A program made the translations under genes and the position numbers. Shown piece by piece: positions 7,688 to 15,341 of a stretch of DNA of 37,417 nt; positions within the stretch are counted from its first letter, which is position 1, and each line of letters starts with the position of its first letter. This DNA comes from an uncultured Tessaracoccus sp. Lineage in GTDB: Bacteria; Actinomycetota; Actinomycetes; Propionibacteriales; Propionibacteriaceae. The stretch spans positions 1-37,417 of the forward strand of contig NZ_CAMYPD010000027.1 of the NCBI RefSeq assembly GCF_947286155.1, read 5' to 3'. The notes under the pieces are model-generated. The model was not told where the DNA came from. It ran no database searches and was given only the letters and a program-made list of their open reading frames with translations.

Positions 7688-7975
7688 CTACTTTGCTCGC
7701 TCCACGATCTCGGTCAAACGCCAACGCTTCTTGGCGGACAGCGGGCGGGTCTCCATGACGCGCACGCGGTCACCGATGCCAGCGGTGTTCTCCTCGTCGT
7801 GCGCCTGGAGGCGCTCCGACTTGGTGATGACCTTGCCGTACAGCGGGTGCTTCACGCGGTCTTCCACCATGACGACGATCGTCTTGTCCATCTTGTCGCT
7901 CACGACGACGCCGGTGAGGACCTTGCGACGGCCACGCTCCTCGGTCTGCTCGACCTGGGTGTTCTGTTCAGTCAT
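7688..7975 (-). CDS. rpsQ: 30S ribosomal protein S17
   Basis: S17 is a primary 16S rRNA-binding protein of the OB-fold type. The 95-residue product contains KVLTGVVVSDKMDKTIVVMV and the signature GDRVRVMETRPLSAKKRWRL. A GTG one codon upstream is in frame, but the ATG at 7975 overlaps the rpmC stop as TGATG, the junction used repeatedly in this cluster. It is the last gene of the S10 unit here; the usual neighbour rplN is 4 kb away. Confidence 0.96.
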   Translation of the reverse strand: MTEQNTQVEQTEERGRRKVLTGVVVSDKMDKTIVVMVEDRVKHPLYGKVITKSERLQAHDEENTAGIGDRVRVMETRPLSAKKRWRLTEIVERAK

Positions 7976-8205
7976 CACTTCTCCTCAGAGGGCTCTTCGA
8001 CGATGCCCAGGTTGCGTTCCTGGAGCACGGTGTAGACACGGGCGATGTCCTTGCGGACTTCGCGCAGACGCCCATGAGATTCGAGCTGGCCGGTGGCGGC
8101 CTGGAAGCGCAGCCCAAACAGCTCCTGCTTCAGCTCGACGACCTTCTCGTTGAGAGCGTCACGGCTCATGCCGCGCAGTTCGGCGGCCTTCAGTGCGTTG
8201 CTCAT
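7975..8205 (-). CDS. rpmC: 50S ribosomal protein L29
   Basis: L29 lies near the polypeptide exit tunnel and contributes to the docking area for trigger factor and SRP. The 76-residue all-helical product contains LNEKVVELKQELFGLRFQAATGQL and IARVYTVLQER, typical of the family, plus a short acidic tail (EEPSEEK). Both ends overlap neighbours by one base (TGATG junctions). Confidence 0.96.
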   Translation of the reverse strand: MSNALKAAELRGMSRDALNEKVVELKQELFGLRFQAATGQLESHGRLREVRKDIARVYTVLQERNLGIVEEPSEEK

Positions 8206-8624
8206 CAGAACTCACCTGCTTCGCGCTTGATGAAACGTGCCTTGAAAGGAAGCTTGTGGATGGCGAGGCGCATTGCCTCACGCGCCACGGCTTCGTCGAC
8301 ACCCGAGAGCTCGAACACGACGCGTCCGGGCTGGATGTTCGCAACCCACCACTCGGGAGAACCCTTACCGGAACCCATGCGGGTTTCAGCCGGCTTCTTG
8401 GTGAGCGGGCGGTCCGGGTACACGTTGATCCAGACCTTACCGCCACGCTTGATGTGACGGGTCATTGCAATACGTGCAGCCTCGATCTGACGGTTGGTCA
8501 GGTACGACGGTTCGAGCGCCTGGATACCGTAGTCACCGAAGGCCAGCTTGGTGCCGCCCTTGGCGACGCCGCTGCGCTTAGGGTGATGCTGCTTGCGGAA
8601 TTTCACTCGACGTGGAATCAGCAT
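8205..8624 (-). CDS. rplP: 50S ribosomal protein L16
   Basis: L16 helps form the A-site tRNA and peptidyl-transferase region. The 139-residue product begins MLIPRRVKFRKQHHPKR and contains the signature PLTKKPAETRMGSGKGSPEWW. One base separates it from the rpsC stop, and its own stop overlaps rpmC. Length is standard. Confidence 0.97.
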   Translation of the reverse strand: MLIPRRVKFRKQHHPKRSGVAKGGTKLAFGDYGIQALEPSYLTNRQIEAARIAMTRHIKRGGKVWINVYPDRPLTKKPAETRMGSGKGSPEWWVANIQPGRVVFELSGVDEAVAREAMRLAIHKLPFKARFIKREAGEF

Positions 8625-8625
8625 G

Positions 8626-9432
8626 TCAGGCTCCTGCGTTCTCGTTCACGGCAGCCTCGGCCTGAGGCGCCGCGGCCTGTGCGCGACGACGTCCGCCGCG
8701 CTCGGGACGATCCCCACGATCGCCGCGGCCCGGGCGACGGCCTGGACGCTGGCGGCCACCGGGGGCCTGGTTACGGGCGGCCTTCTGGGCTGCGCGTTCG
8801 GCGCGCGTGCCAGTGACGTCGCCCTTGTAGATCCACACCTTGACGCCGATGCGACCGAAGGTGGTACGGGCCTCGAAGAATCCGTAGTCGATGTCCGCGC
8901 GCAGCGTGTGCAGCGGAACTCGACCCTCGCGGTATCCCTCCGAGCGAGACATTTCCGCGCCGCCGAGACGTCCGGAGCACTTGATGCGGATGCCCTTGGC
9001 CCCAGCACGCATGGCCGACTGCTGCGCCTTGCGCATGGCGCGTCGGAACGCGACACGTGCGCTGAGCTGCTCAGCAATGCCCTGGGCGACGAGCTGGGCG
9101 TCGGTCTCGGTGTTCTTCACCTCGAGGATGTTGAGCTGCACCTGCTTGCCGGTGAGCTTCTCGAGCTCGCCGCGCACGCGCTCTGCCTCCGCGCCGTTAC
9201 GCCCGATGACGATGCCCGGGCGGGCGGCGTGCAGGAAGATGGTGACACGCTCGGAGCGGCGCTCAATCTCGATCGACGAGATGCCAGCGCGCTCCAGGTT
9301 TTCCTTGAGCCATTCGCGAATCTTAACGTCTTCGCCGACGAGTGTGGCGTAGTCCTTATCAGCGAACCAGCGGGTGGTGTGATCGGACGTCACGCCGAGC
9401 CGGAAGCCGTTTGGATTAATCTTTTGTCCCAC
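8626..9432 (-). CDS. rpsC: 30S ribosomal protein S3
   Basis: S3 lines the mRNA entry channel. The 268-residue product starts MGQKINPNGFRLG and has a type-II KH domain with the GXXG loop at IGRNG (near residues 77-81). The S3 C-terminal domain ends near residue 210. A basic, Arg/Gly/Pro-rich disordered tail of about 55 residues follows, as in many actinobacterial S3 proteins. The frame begins at a TTG, but I chose the GTG at 9432 because AAGGAGG lies 7 nt before it and the family N-terminus matches. It starts 2 nt after the rplV stop. Confidence 0.96.
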   Translation of the reverse strand: MGQKINPNGFRLGVTSDHTTRWFADKDYATLVGEDVKIREWLKENLERAGISSIEIERRSERVTIFLHAARPGIVIGRNGAEAERVRGELEKLTGKQVQLNILEVKNTETDAQLVAQGIAEQLSARVAFRRAMRKAQQSAMRAGAKGIRIKCSGRLGGAEMSRSEGYREGRVPLHTLRADIDYGFFEARTTFGRIGVKVWIYKGDVTGTRAERAAQKAARNQAPGGRQRPGRRPGRGDRGDRPERGGRRRAQAAAPQAEAAVNENAGA

Positions 9433-9434
9433 GA

Positions 9435-9836
9435 TCAATCCTCCTTCGACTCGCGGGGTTCGACAACGACGGTGATGTGGCTCCCTCGCTTGAGGATCCG
9501 GCTTGCCGAACCCTTAGCGCGGGGGCGAATCCGACGAAGGGTGACACCTTCGTCGACGAACGCCTTGGAAATGTAGAGATCATCAGCGCGCAGGGCCTCA
9601 GCGGACTCGGCGTTGGCGACGGCAGAAGCCACCACCTTGTACACCGGGTCAGAGGCTGCCTGCGGCGCGAACTTCAGCGCGGTCAGGGCGTCGTTGACGT
9701 CCATGCCGCGCACCAGGTCGACGACGCGTCGGACCTTGCGGGGGCTCATCCGGACGTGGCGCGCAATGGCGTACGAGCCAGGACGATCCCCGAGCAGGAC
9801 CTCGCGGCGACGGCTCAAGCCGTTTTCGTTGCTCAT
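9435..9836 (-). CDS. rplV: 50S ribosomal protein L22
   Basis: L22 lines the exit tunnel; its loop is a known site of macrolide-resistance changes. The 133-residue product has an N-terminal extension of about 20 residues, then YAIARHVRMSPRKVRRVVDLVRG. The beta-hairpin region near RIRPRAKGSASRILKR looks normal, with no insertion or deletion. It lies 28 nt after rpsS. Confidence 0.97.
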   Translation of the reverse strand: MSNENGLSRRREVLLGDRPGSYAIARHVRMSPRKVRRVVDLVRGMDVNDALTALKFAPQAASDPVYKVVASAVANAESAEALRADDLYISKAFVDEGVTLRRIRPRAKGSASRILKRGSHITVVVEPRESKED

Positions 9837-9864
9837 AAATCAGTTCCCTATTTCTCGAATTGCC

Positions 9865-10146
9865 TTAGCGCCGGCGCGCCTTCTTGTCGTCCTTCACGTG
9901 CCCCTTGAAGGTGCGCGTGGGGGCGAACTCGCCGAGCTTGTGACCGATCATCGACTCGGTGACGAACACCGGGACGTGCTTGCGGCCGTCGTGGACAGCG
10001 ATGGTATGACCCAGCATGTCCGGCACGATCATGGAGCGCCGGGACCAGGTACGAATGACGTTTTTTGTGCCCTTTTCGTTCTGAGCGTCCACCTTCTTCA
10101 TCAGGTGGTCGTCAACGAAGGGGCCCTTCTTCAAACTGCGTGGCAT
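9865..10146 (-). CDS. rpsS: 30S ribosomal protein S19
   Basis: S19 is part of the 30S head and contacts S13 and the tRNA region. The 93-residue product begins MPRSLKKGPFVDDHLMKKV and carries the family signature around HKLGEFAPTRTFKGH. It lies 16 nt after rplB with a GGGAGCC ribosome-binding sequence. Confidence 0.97.
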   Translation of the reverse strand: MPRSLKKGPFVDDHLMKKVDAQNEKGTKNVIRTWSRRSMIVPDMLGHTIAVHDGRKHVPVFVTESMIGHKLGEFAPTRTFKGHVKDDKKARRR

Positions 10147-10162
10147 TGTTCAGGCTCCCTTA

Positions 10163-10999
10163 TCAGCGCTTCTTGCCGGTCTTGCGACGGCGGACGATCA
10201 TGCGGTTGCTCGCCTTCTTCTTGCTGCGAGTGCGGCCTTCCTTCTGGCCCCAAGGCGAGACAGGATGGCGACCACCCGACGTGCGACCCTCGCCACCACC
10301 GTGAGGGTGGTCGACCGGGTTCATCACGACACCGCGGACAGTCGGGCGGATGCCCTTCCAGCGGTTACGCCCGGCCTTACCCCAGTGGATATTGGCCTGC
10401 TCAGCGTTGCCGACGGCACCGATGGTGGCGCGGCAACGAACGTCGACCATGCGCATTTCACCCGACGGCATACGCAGCGTGGCGTGCTTGCCTTCACGAG
10501 CGACGAGCTGAATGGACGCGCCGGCCGAGCGACCGAGCTTCGCGCCGCCGCCGGGGCGAAGCTCCACAGCATGCACAACGGTGCCGACGGGGATCTGGCG
10601 CAGCTCGAGGTTGTTGCCCGGCTTGATGTCAGAACCCTGTCCGGCAACCACCTGCGCGCCCTGCTGGAGACCGTTCGGGGCGATGATGTAGCGCTTTTCA
10701 CCGTCGGCGTAGTGCAGGAGGGCAATACGCGCGGTACGGTTCGGGTCGTATTCGATGTGTGCCACCTTGGCGGGCACGCCATCCTTGTCGTAACGTTTGA
10801 AGTCGATCAGGCGGTACGCCTGCTTGTGACCTCCGCCGATGTGACGCGTCGTGATGCGCCCGGAGTTGTTGCGACCGCCCGTCTTCGTCTTAGCAACGAG
10901 CAGCGACTTCTCCGGCGTCGAGCGAGTGATCTCGGCGAAGTCCGAGACGCTCGAACCGCGACGGCCCGGCGTAGTCGGCTTGTATTTGCGGATACCCAT
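10163..10999 (-). CDS. rplB: 50S ribosomal protein L2
   Basis: L2 is essential for subunit association and peptidyl-transferase assembly. The 278-residue product begins MGIRKYKPTTPGRRG. It contains the C-terminal signature VDHPHGGGEGRTSGGRHPVS, including the conserved His of the GGGEGR region, and ends in a very basic stretch. The 29-nt gap to rplW holds a GGAAGGAACT-type ribosome-binding site. Nothing is abnormal. Confidence 0.97.
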   Translation of the reverse strand: MGIRKYKPTTPGRRGSSVSDFAEITRSTPEKSLLVAKTKTGGRNNSGRITTRHIGGGHKQAYRLIDFKRYDKDGVPAKVAHIEYDPNRTARIALLHYADGEKRYIIAPNGLQQGAQVVAGQGSDIKPGNNLELRQIPVGTVVHAVELRPGGGAKLGRSAGASIQLVAREGKHATLRMPSGEMRMVDVRCRATIGAVGNAEQANIHWGKAGRNRWKGIRPTVRGVVMNPVDHPHGGGEGRTSGGRHPVSPWGQKEGRTRSKKKASNRMIVRRRKTGKKR

Positions 11000-11028
11000 G
11001 AAAGTTCAGTTCCTTCCTCGCCGCTCGA

Positions 11029-11334
11029 TCACTCGGTCGGGCCGAAGATGTCGATGCGGTCGCCCTCAGCCAAGGTGACGATCGCACGCTTGGTGTCGAC
11101 GGTCTTGCCCATGCCGTAGCGGGTACGACGGGTCTTGCCCTGGCGGTTGGCGGTGTTCACGCTGAGGACCTTGACGCCGAAGATCTCCTCGATGGCGATC
11201 TTGATCTCGGTCTTGTTGGCGTCGGGAGCTACGACGAACGTGTACTTGTTCTCGTCGAGCAGGTTGTAGCTCTTCTCGCTCACGACGGGGCGCAGGATGA
11301 TGTCTCGGTGGTTGCGGATCTTCAGACCGGTCAC
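11029..11334 (-). CDS. rplW: 50S ribosomal protein L23
   Basis: L23 sits at the tunnel exit and is the main docking site for trigger factor and SRP. The 101-residue product begins with IRNHRDIILRPVVSEKSYNL and includes IEEIFGVKVLSVNTANRQGK, the L23 signature area. The start overlaps the rplD stop by 4 nt. Confidence 0.97.
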   Translation of the reverse strand: MTGLKIRNHRDIILRPVVSEKSYNLLDENKYTFVVAPDANKTEIKIAIEEIFGVKVLSVNTANRQGKTRRTRYGMGKTVDTKRAIVTLAEGDRIDIFGPTE

Positions 11335-12260
11335 TTCTTCTCCTCCTCGGAGTTGTTCGAGACGGCATTCACGAAGCCCGCAGCCTCGGCGGCCTCGACG
11401 CTGTTGAACCAGACCTCAGCCTTGGTGCGTCCGTACCACGGGGACTCGGGGGTGTGGAACTTGCCGGAGTCGGCATTGCCCTTGATGTCGTAGCCTGCCG
11501 GAGGGTTATCGCCCTTGTAGGAGCCATCGGCGGAGGCGTCGTCGTCGCCCTGCTCGGTCTGAGCCGGAGCGGAAGTTTCGATGTCAGCGGCCTCGGCCGA
11601 CGTGGCTGCCGCCTTCACCGACTTGCCCTTGCTAGGACCGGCGACAAACGCGGCGAGCGCAGCCTCAGAGAACACGACCTTGTCGTTGACCAGCACGTCG
11701 TAGGCGTTCAGCTGATCGACGAGGATGGCGTGCACCTGTACCGCGTTGCGGACGGACAGCCAAGCGACTTCCTCAAAGCGATCGAGCACGACGAGCACCT
11801 TGTCGATCTCGCCGAACTGCGCGAGCGTGGCCAGCGCGGCCTTCGTCGACGGCTTCTCGCCAGCGACGAGCTCCTTCACGACGAACACCTGCTGTTCGCG
11901 AGCGCGATCAGACAGAGCGCCGCGGAGCGCAGCTGCAACCATCTTCTTAGGCGTGCGCTGGGCGTAGTCGCGGGGCTGCGGGCCGTGCACGACGCCACCG
12001 CCCGTCCACTGTGGTGCGCGGATGGAGCCCTGACGAGCACGACCGGTGCCCTTCTGACGCCATGGCTTCTTGCCGCCGCCGCGAACCTCGCCGCGGCCCT
12101 TCACCTTGTGCGTACCCTGGCGCGCGGCAGCCAGCTGGGCTACCACGACCTGGTGGATCAAGGGGATGTTGGTCTGAACATCGAACAGTTCAGCGGGCAG
12201 CTCGACCGAGCCGGCCTTCTTGCCCTTGACATCAATCACGTCAACATTGTTGGTGCTCAT
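11331..12260 (-). CDS. rplD: 50S ribosomal protein L4 with an unusual C-terminal extension
   Basis: L4 lines the exit tunnel and helps assembly. Residues 1-208 are an ordinary L4, including the tunnel loop (RGGGKKPWRQKGTGRARQG, 60-78). The protein is 309 residues instead of about 205-225. Residues 209-256 form an Ala/Glu/Asp-rich linker. Residues 257-297 form a compact motif (YDIKGNADSGKFHTPESPWY, then RTKAEVWFNSVEAAEAAGFV). To my eye this resembles the 'sunset' domain known from the tails of actinobacterial membrane proteins such as the ArfC variant; that name is from memory and unverified. The frame is open throughout and rplW overlaps the end by 4 nt, so this is not a frameshift artefact. 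Confidence 0.95.
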   Translation of the reverse strand: MSTNNVDVIDVKGKKAGSVELPAELFDVQTNIPLIHQVVVAQLAAARQGTHKVKGRGEVRGGGKKPWRQKGTGRARQGSIRAPQWTGGGVVHGPQPRDYAQRTPKKMVAAALRGALSDRAREQQVFVVKELVAGEKPSTKAALATLAQFGEIDKVLVVLDRFEEVAWLSVRNAVQVHAILVDQLNAYDVLVNDKVVFSEAALAAFVAGPSKGKSVKAAATSAEAADIETSAPAQTEQGDDDASADGSYKGDNPPAGYDIKGNADSGKFHTPESPWYGRTKAEVWFNSVEAAEAAGFVNAVSNNSEEEKK

Positions 12261-12913
12261 GCTGCGTCACCCTTCCGGGCTGCGCTGCGCACGACGACGA
12301 GCGAGCCCTTGTTGCCGGGGATCGCGCCGCGCACGAGCAGCAGACCGCGCTCGGCGTCCACGGCGTGGATCTTAAGATTCTGGACAGTCACCTTGTCGTT
12401 GCCCATGCGGCCAGCCATGCGCAGGCCCTTGAACACGCGACCAGGGGTGGAGCAACCGCCAATGGAACCAGGAGAGCGGTGCTTGCGGTGCACACCGTGC
12501 GAGGCGCGCAGACCGGCGAAGCCGTGGCGCTTCATCACACCAGCAGTGCCCTTACCCTTCGTGGTGCCAGTCACGTCGACGATGTCGCCGTCGGCGAAGA
12601 CATCGGCGGTGAGTTCCTGACCGAGGGTGAATTCAGACGCGTTGGCAGTGCGGAGCTCGACGAGGTGCTTGCGCGGGGTCACGTCGGCTTTCGTGAAGTG
12701 GCCGGCTGCCGGCTTGGTCACCTTCTTGGCTTTCAATGCGCCATACCCGAGCTGCACGGCGGAGTACCCGTCGGTCTCCGGGGTGCGGACCTGCGTCACG
12801 ACGCACGGGCCGGCTTGGATCACGGTTACCGGAACGACCTTGTTGTCGTCGTCCCACATCTGGGTCATGCCGAGCTTGGTGCCCAGAATGCCCTTCACAA
12901 TTCGTTCACTCAT
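12257..12913 (-). CDS. rplC: 50S ribosomal protein L3
   Basis: L3 is an early assembly protein reaching towards the peptidyl-transferase centre. The 218-residue product begins MSERIVKGILGTKLGMTQMW and includes the L3 signature (GTAGVMKRHGFAGLRASHG, then HRKHRSPGSIG). The open frame runs 75 codons further upstream through rpsJ in another register, so the ATG at 12913, 10 nt after rpsJ, is the start. Its stop overlaps rplD by 4 nt. Confidence 0.97.
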   Translation of the reverse strand: MSERIVKGILGTKLGMTQMWDDDNKVVPVTVIQAGPCVVTQVRTPETDGYSAVQLGYGALKAKKVTKPAAGHFTKADVTPRKHLVELRTANASEFTLGQELTADVFADGDIVDVTGTTKGKGTAGVMKRHGFAGLRASHGVHRKHRSPGSIGGCSTPGRVFKGLRMAGRMGNDKVTVQNLKIHAVDAERGLLLVRGAIPGNKGSLVVVRSAARKGDAA

Positions 12914-12923
12914 GCTTGACACC

Positions 12924-13235
12924 TCACGGAAGCTTGATCTCGATGTCGACGCCCGCAGGAAGATCAAGGCGCATGAGCGAGTCGACCGTCTTCGGAGTGG
13001 GGTCGAGGATGTCGATGAGGCGCTTGTGCGTGCGCATCTCAAAGTGCTCGCGGCTGTCCTTGTCCTTGTGGGGCGAACGAATAACACAGAACACGTTCTT
13101 CTCGGTGGGCAGCGGCACGGGGCCAGCCACCTGGGCACCGGTGCGAGTCACAGTATCGACGATCTTACGCGCCGAGCTGTCGATGACCTCGTGGTCATAC
13201 GCCCGCAGCCGGATGCGGATCTTTTGTCCCGCCAC
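12924..13235 (-). CDS. rpsJ: 30S ribosomal protein S10, first gene of the S10 unit
   Basis: S10 is part of the 30S head and, in many bacteria, also joins the NusB antitermination complex. The 103-residue product starts at a GTG (13235) with AAGGAACAACT before it, reads MAGQKIRIRLRAYDHEVIDS and ends with the family-typical tail. In most actinobacteria tuf lies directly upstream; here the next gene upstream encodes an unrelated Q/P-repeat membrane protein. Confidence 0.97.
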   Translation of the reverse strand: MAGQKIRIRLRAYDHEVIDSSARKIVDTVTRTGAQVAGPVPLPTEKNVFCVIRSPHKDKDSREHFEMRTHKRLIDILDPTPKTVDSLMRLDLPAGVDIEIKLP

Positions 13236-13480
13236 AGTTGTTCCTTCTTCTCGTCCCTATTGAACTGGAGTTCGCTGGGGTAAAACCCCTTGTCGCCCCC
13301 ACCCCCGCGGACGGGAGTGTCGCACTCACACCCGGATGAAAACCGCCTTCCGAACTCAGAAGGCCTTCCAAACACTGGGTGTTTGCCCGACCATGCCAGC
13401 GGAAAAATAGCCCACAAAATGGTCACCGCTCAGCGGAGCAACCTGACTATCTTGGCACGAACGCCCCACACACACCAAAT
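13236..13480 (-). other. Leader/promoter region of the S10 unit
   Basis: No supported gene is present in these 245 nt. Two small hairpins are visible: GCCTTC (13345..13350) with GAAGGC (13359..13364), and GGGGT (13277..13281) with ACCCC (13285..13289). A promoter for rpsJ must lie here because the upstream gene ends in a strong terminator, but I cannot single out a convincing -10/-35 pair. Confidence 0.4.
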
Positions 13481-13517
13481 CGGCCCCGTCGAGGCGCGCA
13501 TCTCCTCGACGGGGCCG
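13481..13517 (-). terminator. Strong terminator hairpin after the Q/P-repeat gene
   Basis: CGGCCCCGTCGAGG (13481..13494) and CCTCGACGGGGCCG (13504..13517) are perfect 14-nt complements with a 9-nt loop, 4 nt past the stop codon. On the minus strand the stem is followed by a T/G-rich stretch (ATTTGGTGTGTG). It isolates the upstream gene from the S10 unit. Confidence 0.85.
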
Positions 13518-13521
13518 CTTG

Positions 13522-14295
13522 TCACTTTTGCTTTGAGAGTTCCGTGGCGGCCTGCTCCACGTCGGCCTTCGACGCCGCGCCGCTTCCGGACCCGGCATCA
13601 AATGCTACGACGGAGAACCCCTTCTTGTCCTCGTACATCACGGCGCAGGCAGTACCCTTGACGCCCTCATGCTCACCGCTGTAGCAGACGACGCCTTTGG
13701 CGGGCTTGGTCTCCTCGAACTTCGCCTCGTCGAAGTTTTCGTCCTGAATGACGTCAGGCTCGCCGTCGTCGTCGAGTTTGAAGTCGAATTCGTCAACCAG
13801 CACCTGCTTGTCGTCTTTCTCGTACACGTTGCCAATCGAGATTCCGAGACCCTCGCCATCATCGGTCTTTGACCAGCCACCGAACTCGCTGGGTAGCGAA
13901 GGGCGCTCCTTGCCGGCGTACTTGCCGCCACCCAGCACCAACACGAGCGTGATAATGATGGCGATGAGCAGCACGGCACCGACGCCTATGCCAATCCACA
14001 AACCAGTCTTAGACTTCTGCGGTGCGGGCTTTCCCCACTGCTGACTGTTCCACTGTTGCGGCTGCTGGCCCCACTGCTGCGGTCCCCCTTGAGGCGCCTG
14101 TGGTCCGCCCCACTGTTGCGGCGACGGCTGACCACCGGGCTGGCCTCCCCATTGCTGCCCCGAGGCTGGCGCAGTCGGCTGCCCACCCCACTGCGGCGCT
14201 GACGGCTGACCCGTCGGTTGACCGCCCCATTGCTGGGGCTGCTGGGGATAGTTGTTCCCACCTTGATTCCACGGCTGCTGAGGTGGATAGCTCAT
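13522..14295 (-). CDS. Membrane-anchored protein with Q/P/W/G repeats, function unknown
   Basis: The 257-residue product has three parts. Residues 1-95 are a low-complexity cytoplasmic region built from repeats around QQWGGQP. Residues 97-123 are one transmembrane helix. Residues 125-257 form an acidic extracytoplasmic domain with two cysteines (C204 and C217) that could form a disulfide. This layout is common among actinobacterial surface proteins of unknown role, and I do not recognise the outer domain. The open frame extends 24 codons upstream, but the ATG at 14295 has GAAGGGAACC before it and begins MSYPPQQP. It is transcribed alone: a divergent gene lies upstream and a terminator downstream. 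Confidence 0.85.
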   Translation of the reverse strand: MSYPPQQPWNQGGNNYPQQPQQWGGQPTGQPSAPQWGGQPTAPASGQQWGGQPGGQPSPQQWGGPQAPQGGPQQWGQQPQQWNSQQWGKPAPQKSKTGLWIGIGVGAVLLIAIIITLVLVLGGGKYAGKERPSLPSEFGGWSKTDDGEGLGISIGNVYEKDDKQVLVDEFDFKLDDDGEPDVIQDENFDEAKFEETKPAKGVVCYSGEHEGVKGTACAVMYEDKKGFSVVAFDAGSGSGAASKADVEQAATELSKQK

Positions 14296-14388
14296 TACGG
14301 TTCCCTTCGTCGAAGTATTACGAGAGTATCCACCGCGTGGGTTCGCGCACCATCCCTCCATGGACACAATTCAGAAACAAAACCCTTG

Positions 14389-14403
14389 CTTATTATGTAA
14401 GCT
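14389..14403 (+). promoter_or_regulatory. Palindrome over the -10 of the siderophore-reductase gene
   Basis: The sequence GCTTA-TTATG-TAAGC (14389..14403) is a 15-nt inverted repeat containing a good -10 hexamer, TATTAT (14391..14396). No clear -35 is seen. An operator over the -10 of an iron-uptake gene would suit iron repression, but the half-site does not match the DtxR/IdeR consensus as I know it, so the binding factor is undetermined. Confidence 0.35.
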
Positions 14404-14425
14404 AGTCGTCACCATGGAGAAACCT

Positions 14426-15202
14426 ATGCCTGCCGCAACCAACCCTGCGCGCCCTCAACCTGCGATCGCCCGGCTCACCGTCGCACGAAAAGAACAGCTC
14501 TGCGACTCAATGATTCGCATCGTCTTTTCCGTCGATCAGTTCAACTACACCGGCTTCACCGATTCATATCTCAAATTCTTGTTCGACGAGCACGGCCCCC
14601 TACAGCACGTTCCTGAGCAGCGCCCCACACTGCGCACTTACACCGTACGGCGCTACGACGCAGACGCACGTGAGGTAACCGTCGATTTCCTCGTGCACGG
14701 CTCCGAGGGTTTGGCAGGCCCGTGGGCGACGCGCTGCGTGCCAGGTGAGCAGGTGCTCGCGCGAGGGCCGGGCGGGAAATGGTCACCAGCCACCGATGCC
14801 GATTTCCACCTCTTCGTCGGTGATGAATCAGCCATGCCAGCGATCGCCGCCGGCCTCGAGCGGCTTGACGAACGCGCGCGCGGCTTGGTCATTATCGAGA
14901 CTGGGCACGGCACCCACCAGTTGGACGCACCCGACGGCGTGGAAGTGCGGTGGGCACCTCGCGATGGCGACCCATACGACGAGCAGCGGCTAGCGCAGCT
15001 CGTCGCCGCACTCCCCTGGGACGCCTTCGGTGACATCAGCGTCTTCGCTCACGGAGAGCGCGGCGCGATGAAGGCGCTCCGCGCGGTGTTCAAGGAACGC
15101 AATGTGCCTGCCGACCGGTTGAGCATCTCGGGGTATTGGGCATTCGGCCGCGTCGAGGATGAGTTCCAGGCAGAGAAGAAGACTGCCATCGGCAAGATCT
15201 AG
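14426..15202 (+). CDS. Siderophore-interacting protein (ViuB/SIP family ferric reductase)
   Basis: This cytoplasmic flavoprotein family reduces ferric siderophores so that iron can be released. The 258-residue product has the FAD-binding barrel with RTYTVR (70-75) as the flavin motif. The NAD(P)H-binding half shows GDESAMPA (132-139), an ETGHG stretch (158-162) and the C-terminal SGYWAFGR (235-242). I chose the ATG at 14426 because GGAGA stands 5 nt before it; the ATG at 14414 is also possible. No siderophore transporter or synthesis gene is nearby, so it probably serves siderophores imported by loci elsewhere. Confidence 0.92.
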   Translation: MPAATNPARPQPAIARLTVARKEQLCDSMIRIVFSVDQFNYTGFTDSYLKFLFDEHGPLQHVPEQRPTLRTYTVRRYDADAREVTVDFLVHGSEGLAGPWATRCVPGEQVLARGPGGKWSPATDADFHLFVGDESAMPAIAAGLERLDERARGLVIIETGHGTHQLDAPDGVEVRWAPRDGDPYDEQRLAQLVAALPWDAFGDISVFAHGERGAMKALRAVFKERNVPADRLSISGYWAFGRVEDEFQAEKKTAIGKI

Positions 15203-15276
15203 CGCTGCTTCCAGCTGCCCTCCGTCGCATCCGCATCACAGCAAGAGTTCATAACAATCTGCCGATGCGTTCCACT

Positions 15277-15304
15277 TTGGTCCACGCGTCCGCTAGCGTA
15301 TGTC
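15277..15304 (+). promoter_or_regulatory. Candidate promoter for the GguA/GguB/ChvE-type operon
   Basis: TTGGTC (15277..15282) and TATGTC (15299..15304) are separated by 16 nt. The first gene starts 38 nt further on. The pair is only partly consensus, but it is the best candidate in the 139-nt gap. Confidence 0.35.
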
Positions 15305-15341
15305 GCGGCCAATTCAACGACGCATTTTATTTGAGGTCACC

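Noticed and set aside
14389..14403. DtxR/IdeR iron box
   Set aside because: The palindrome half-site GCTTA does not match the known TTAGGTTAG-type half-site; reported only as an undetermined palindrome.
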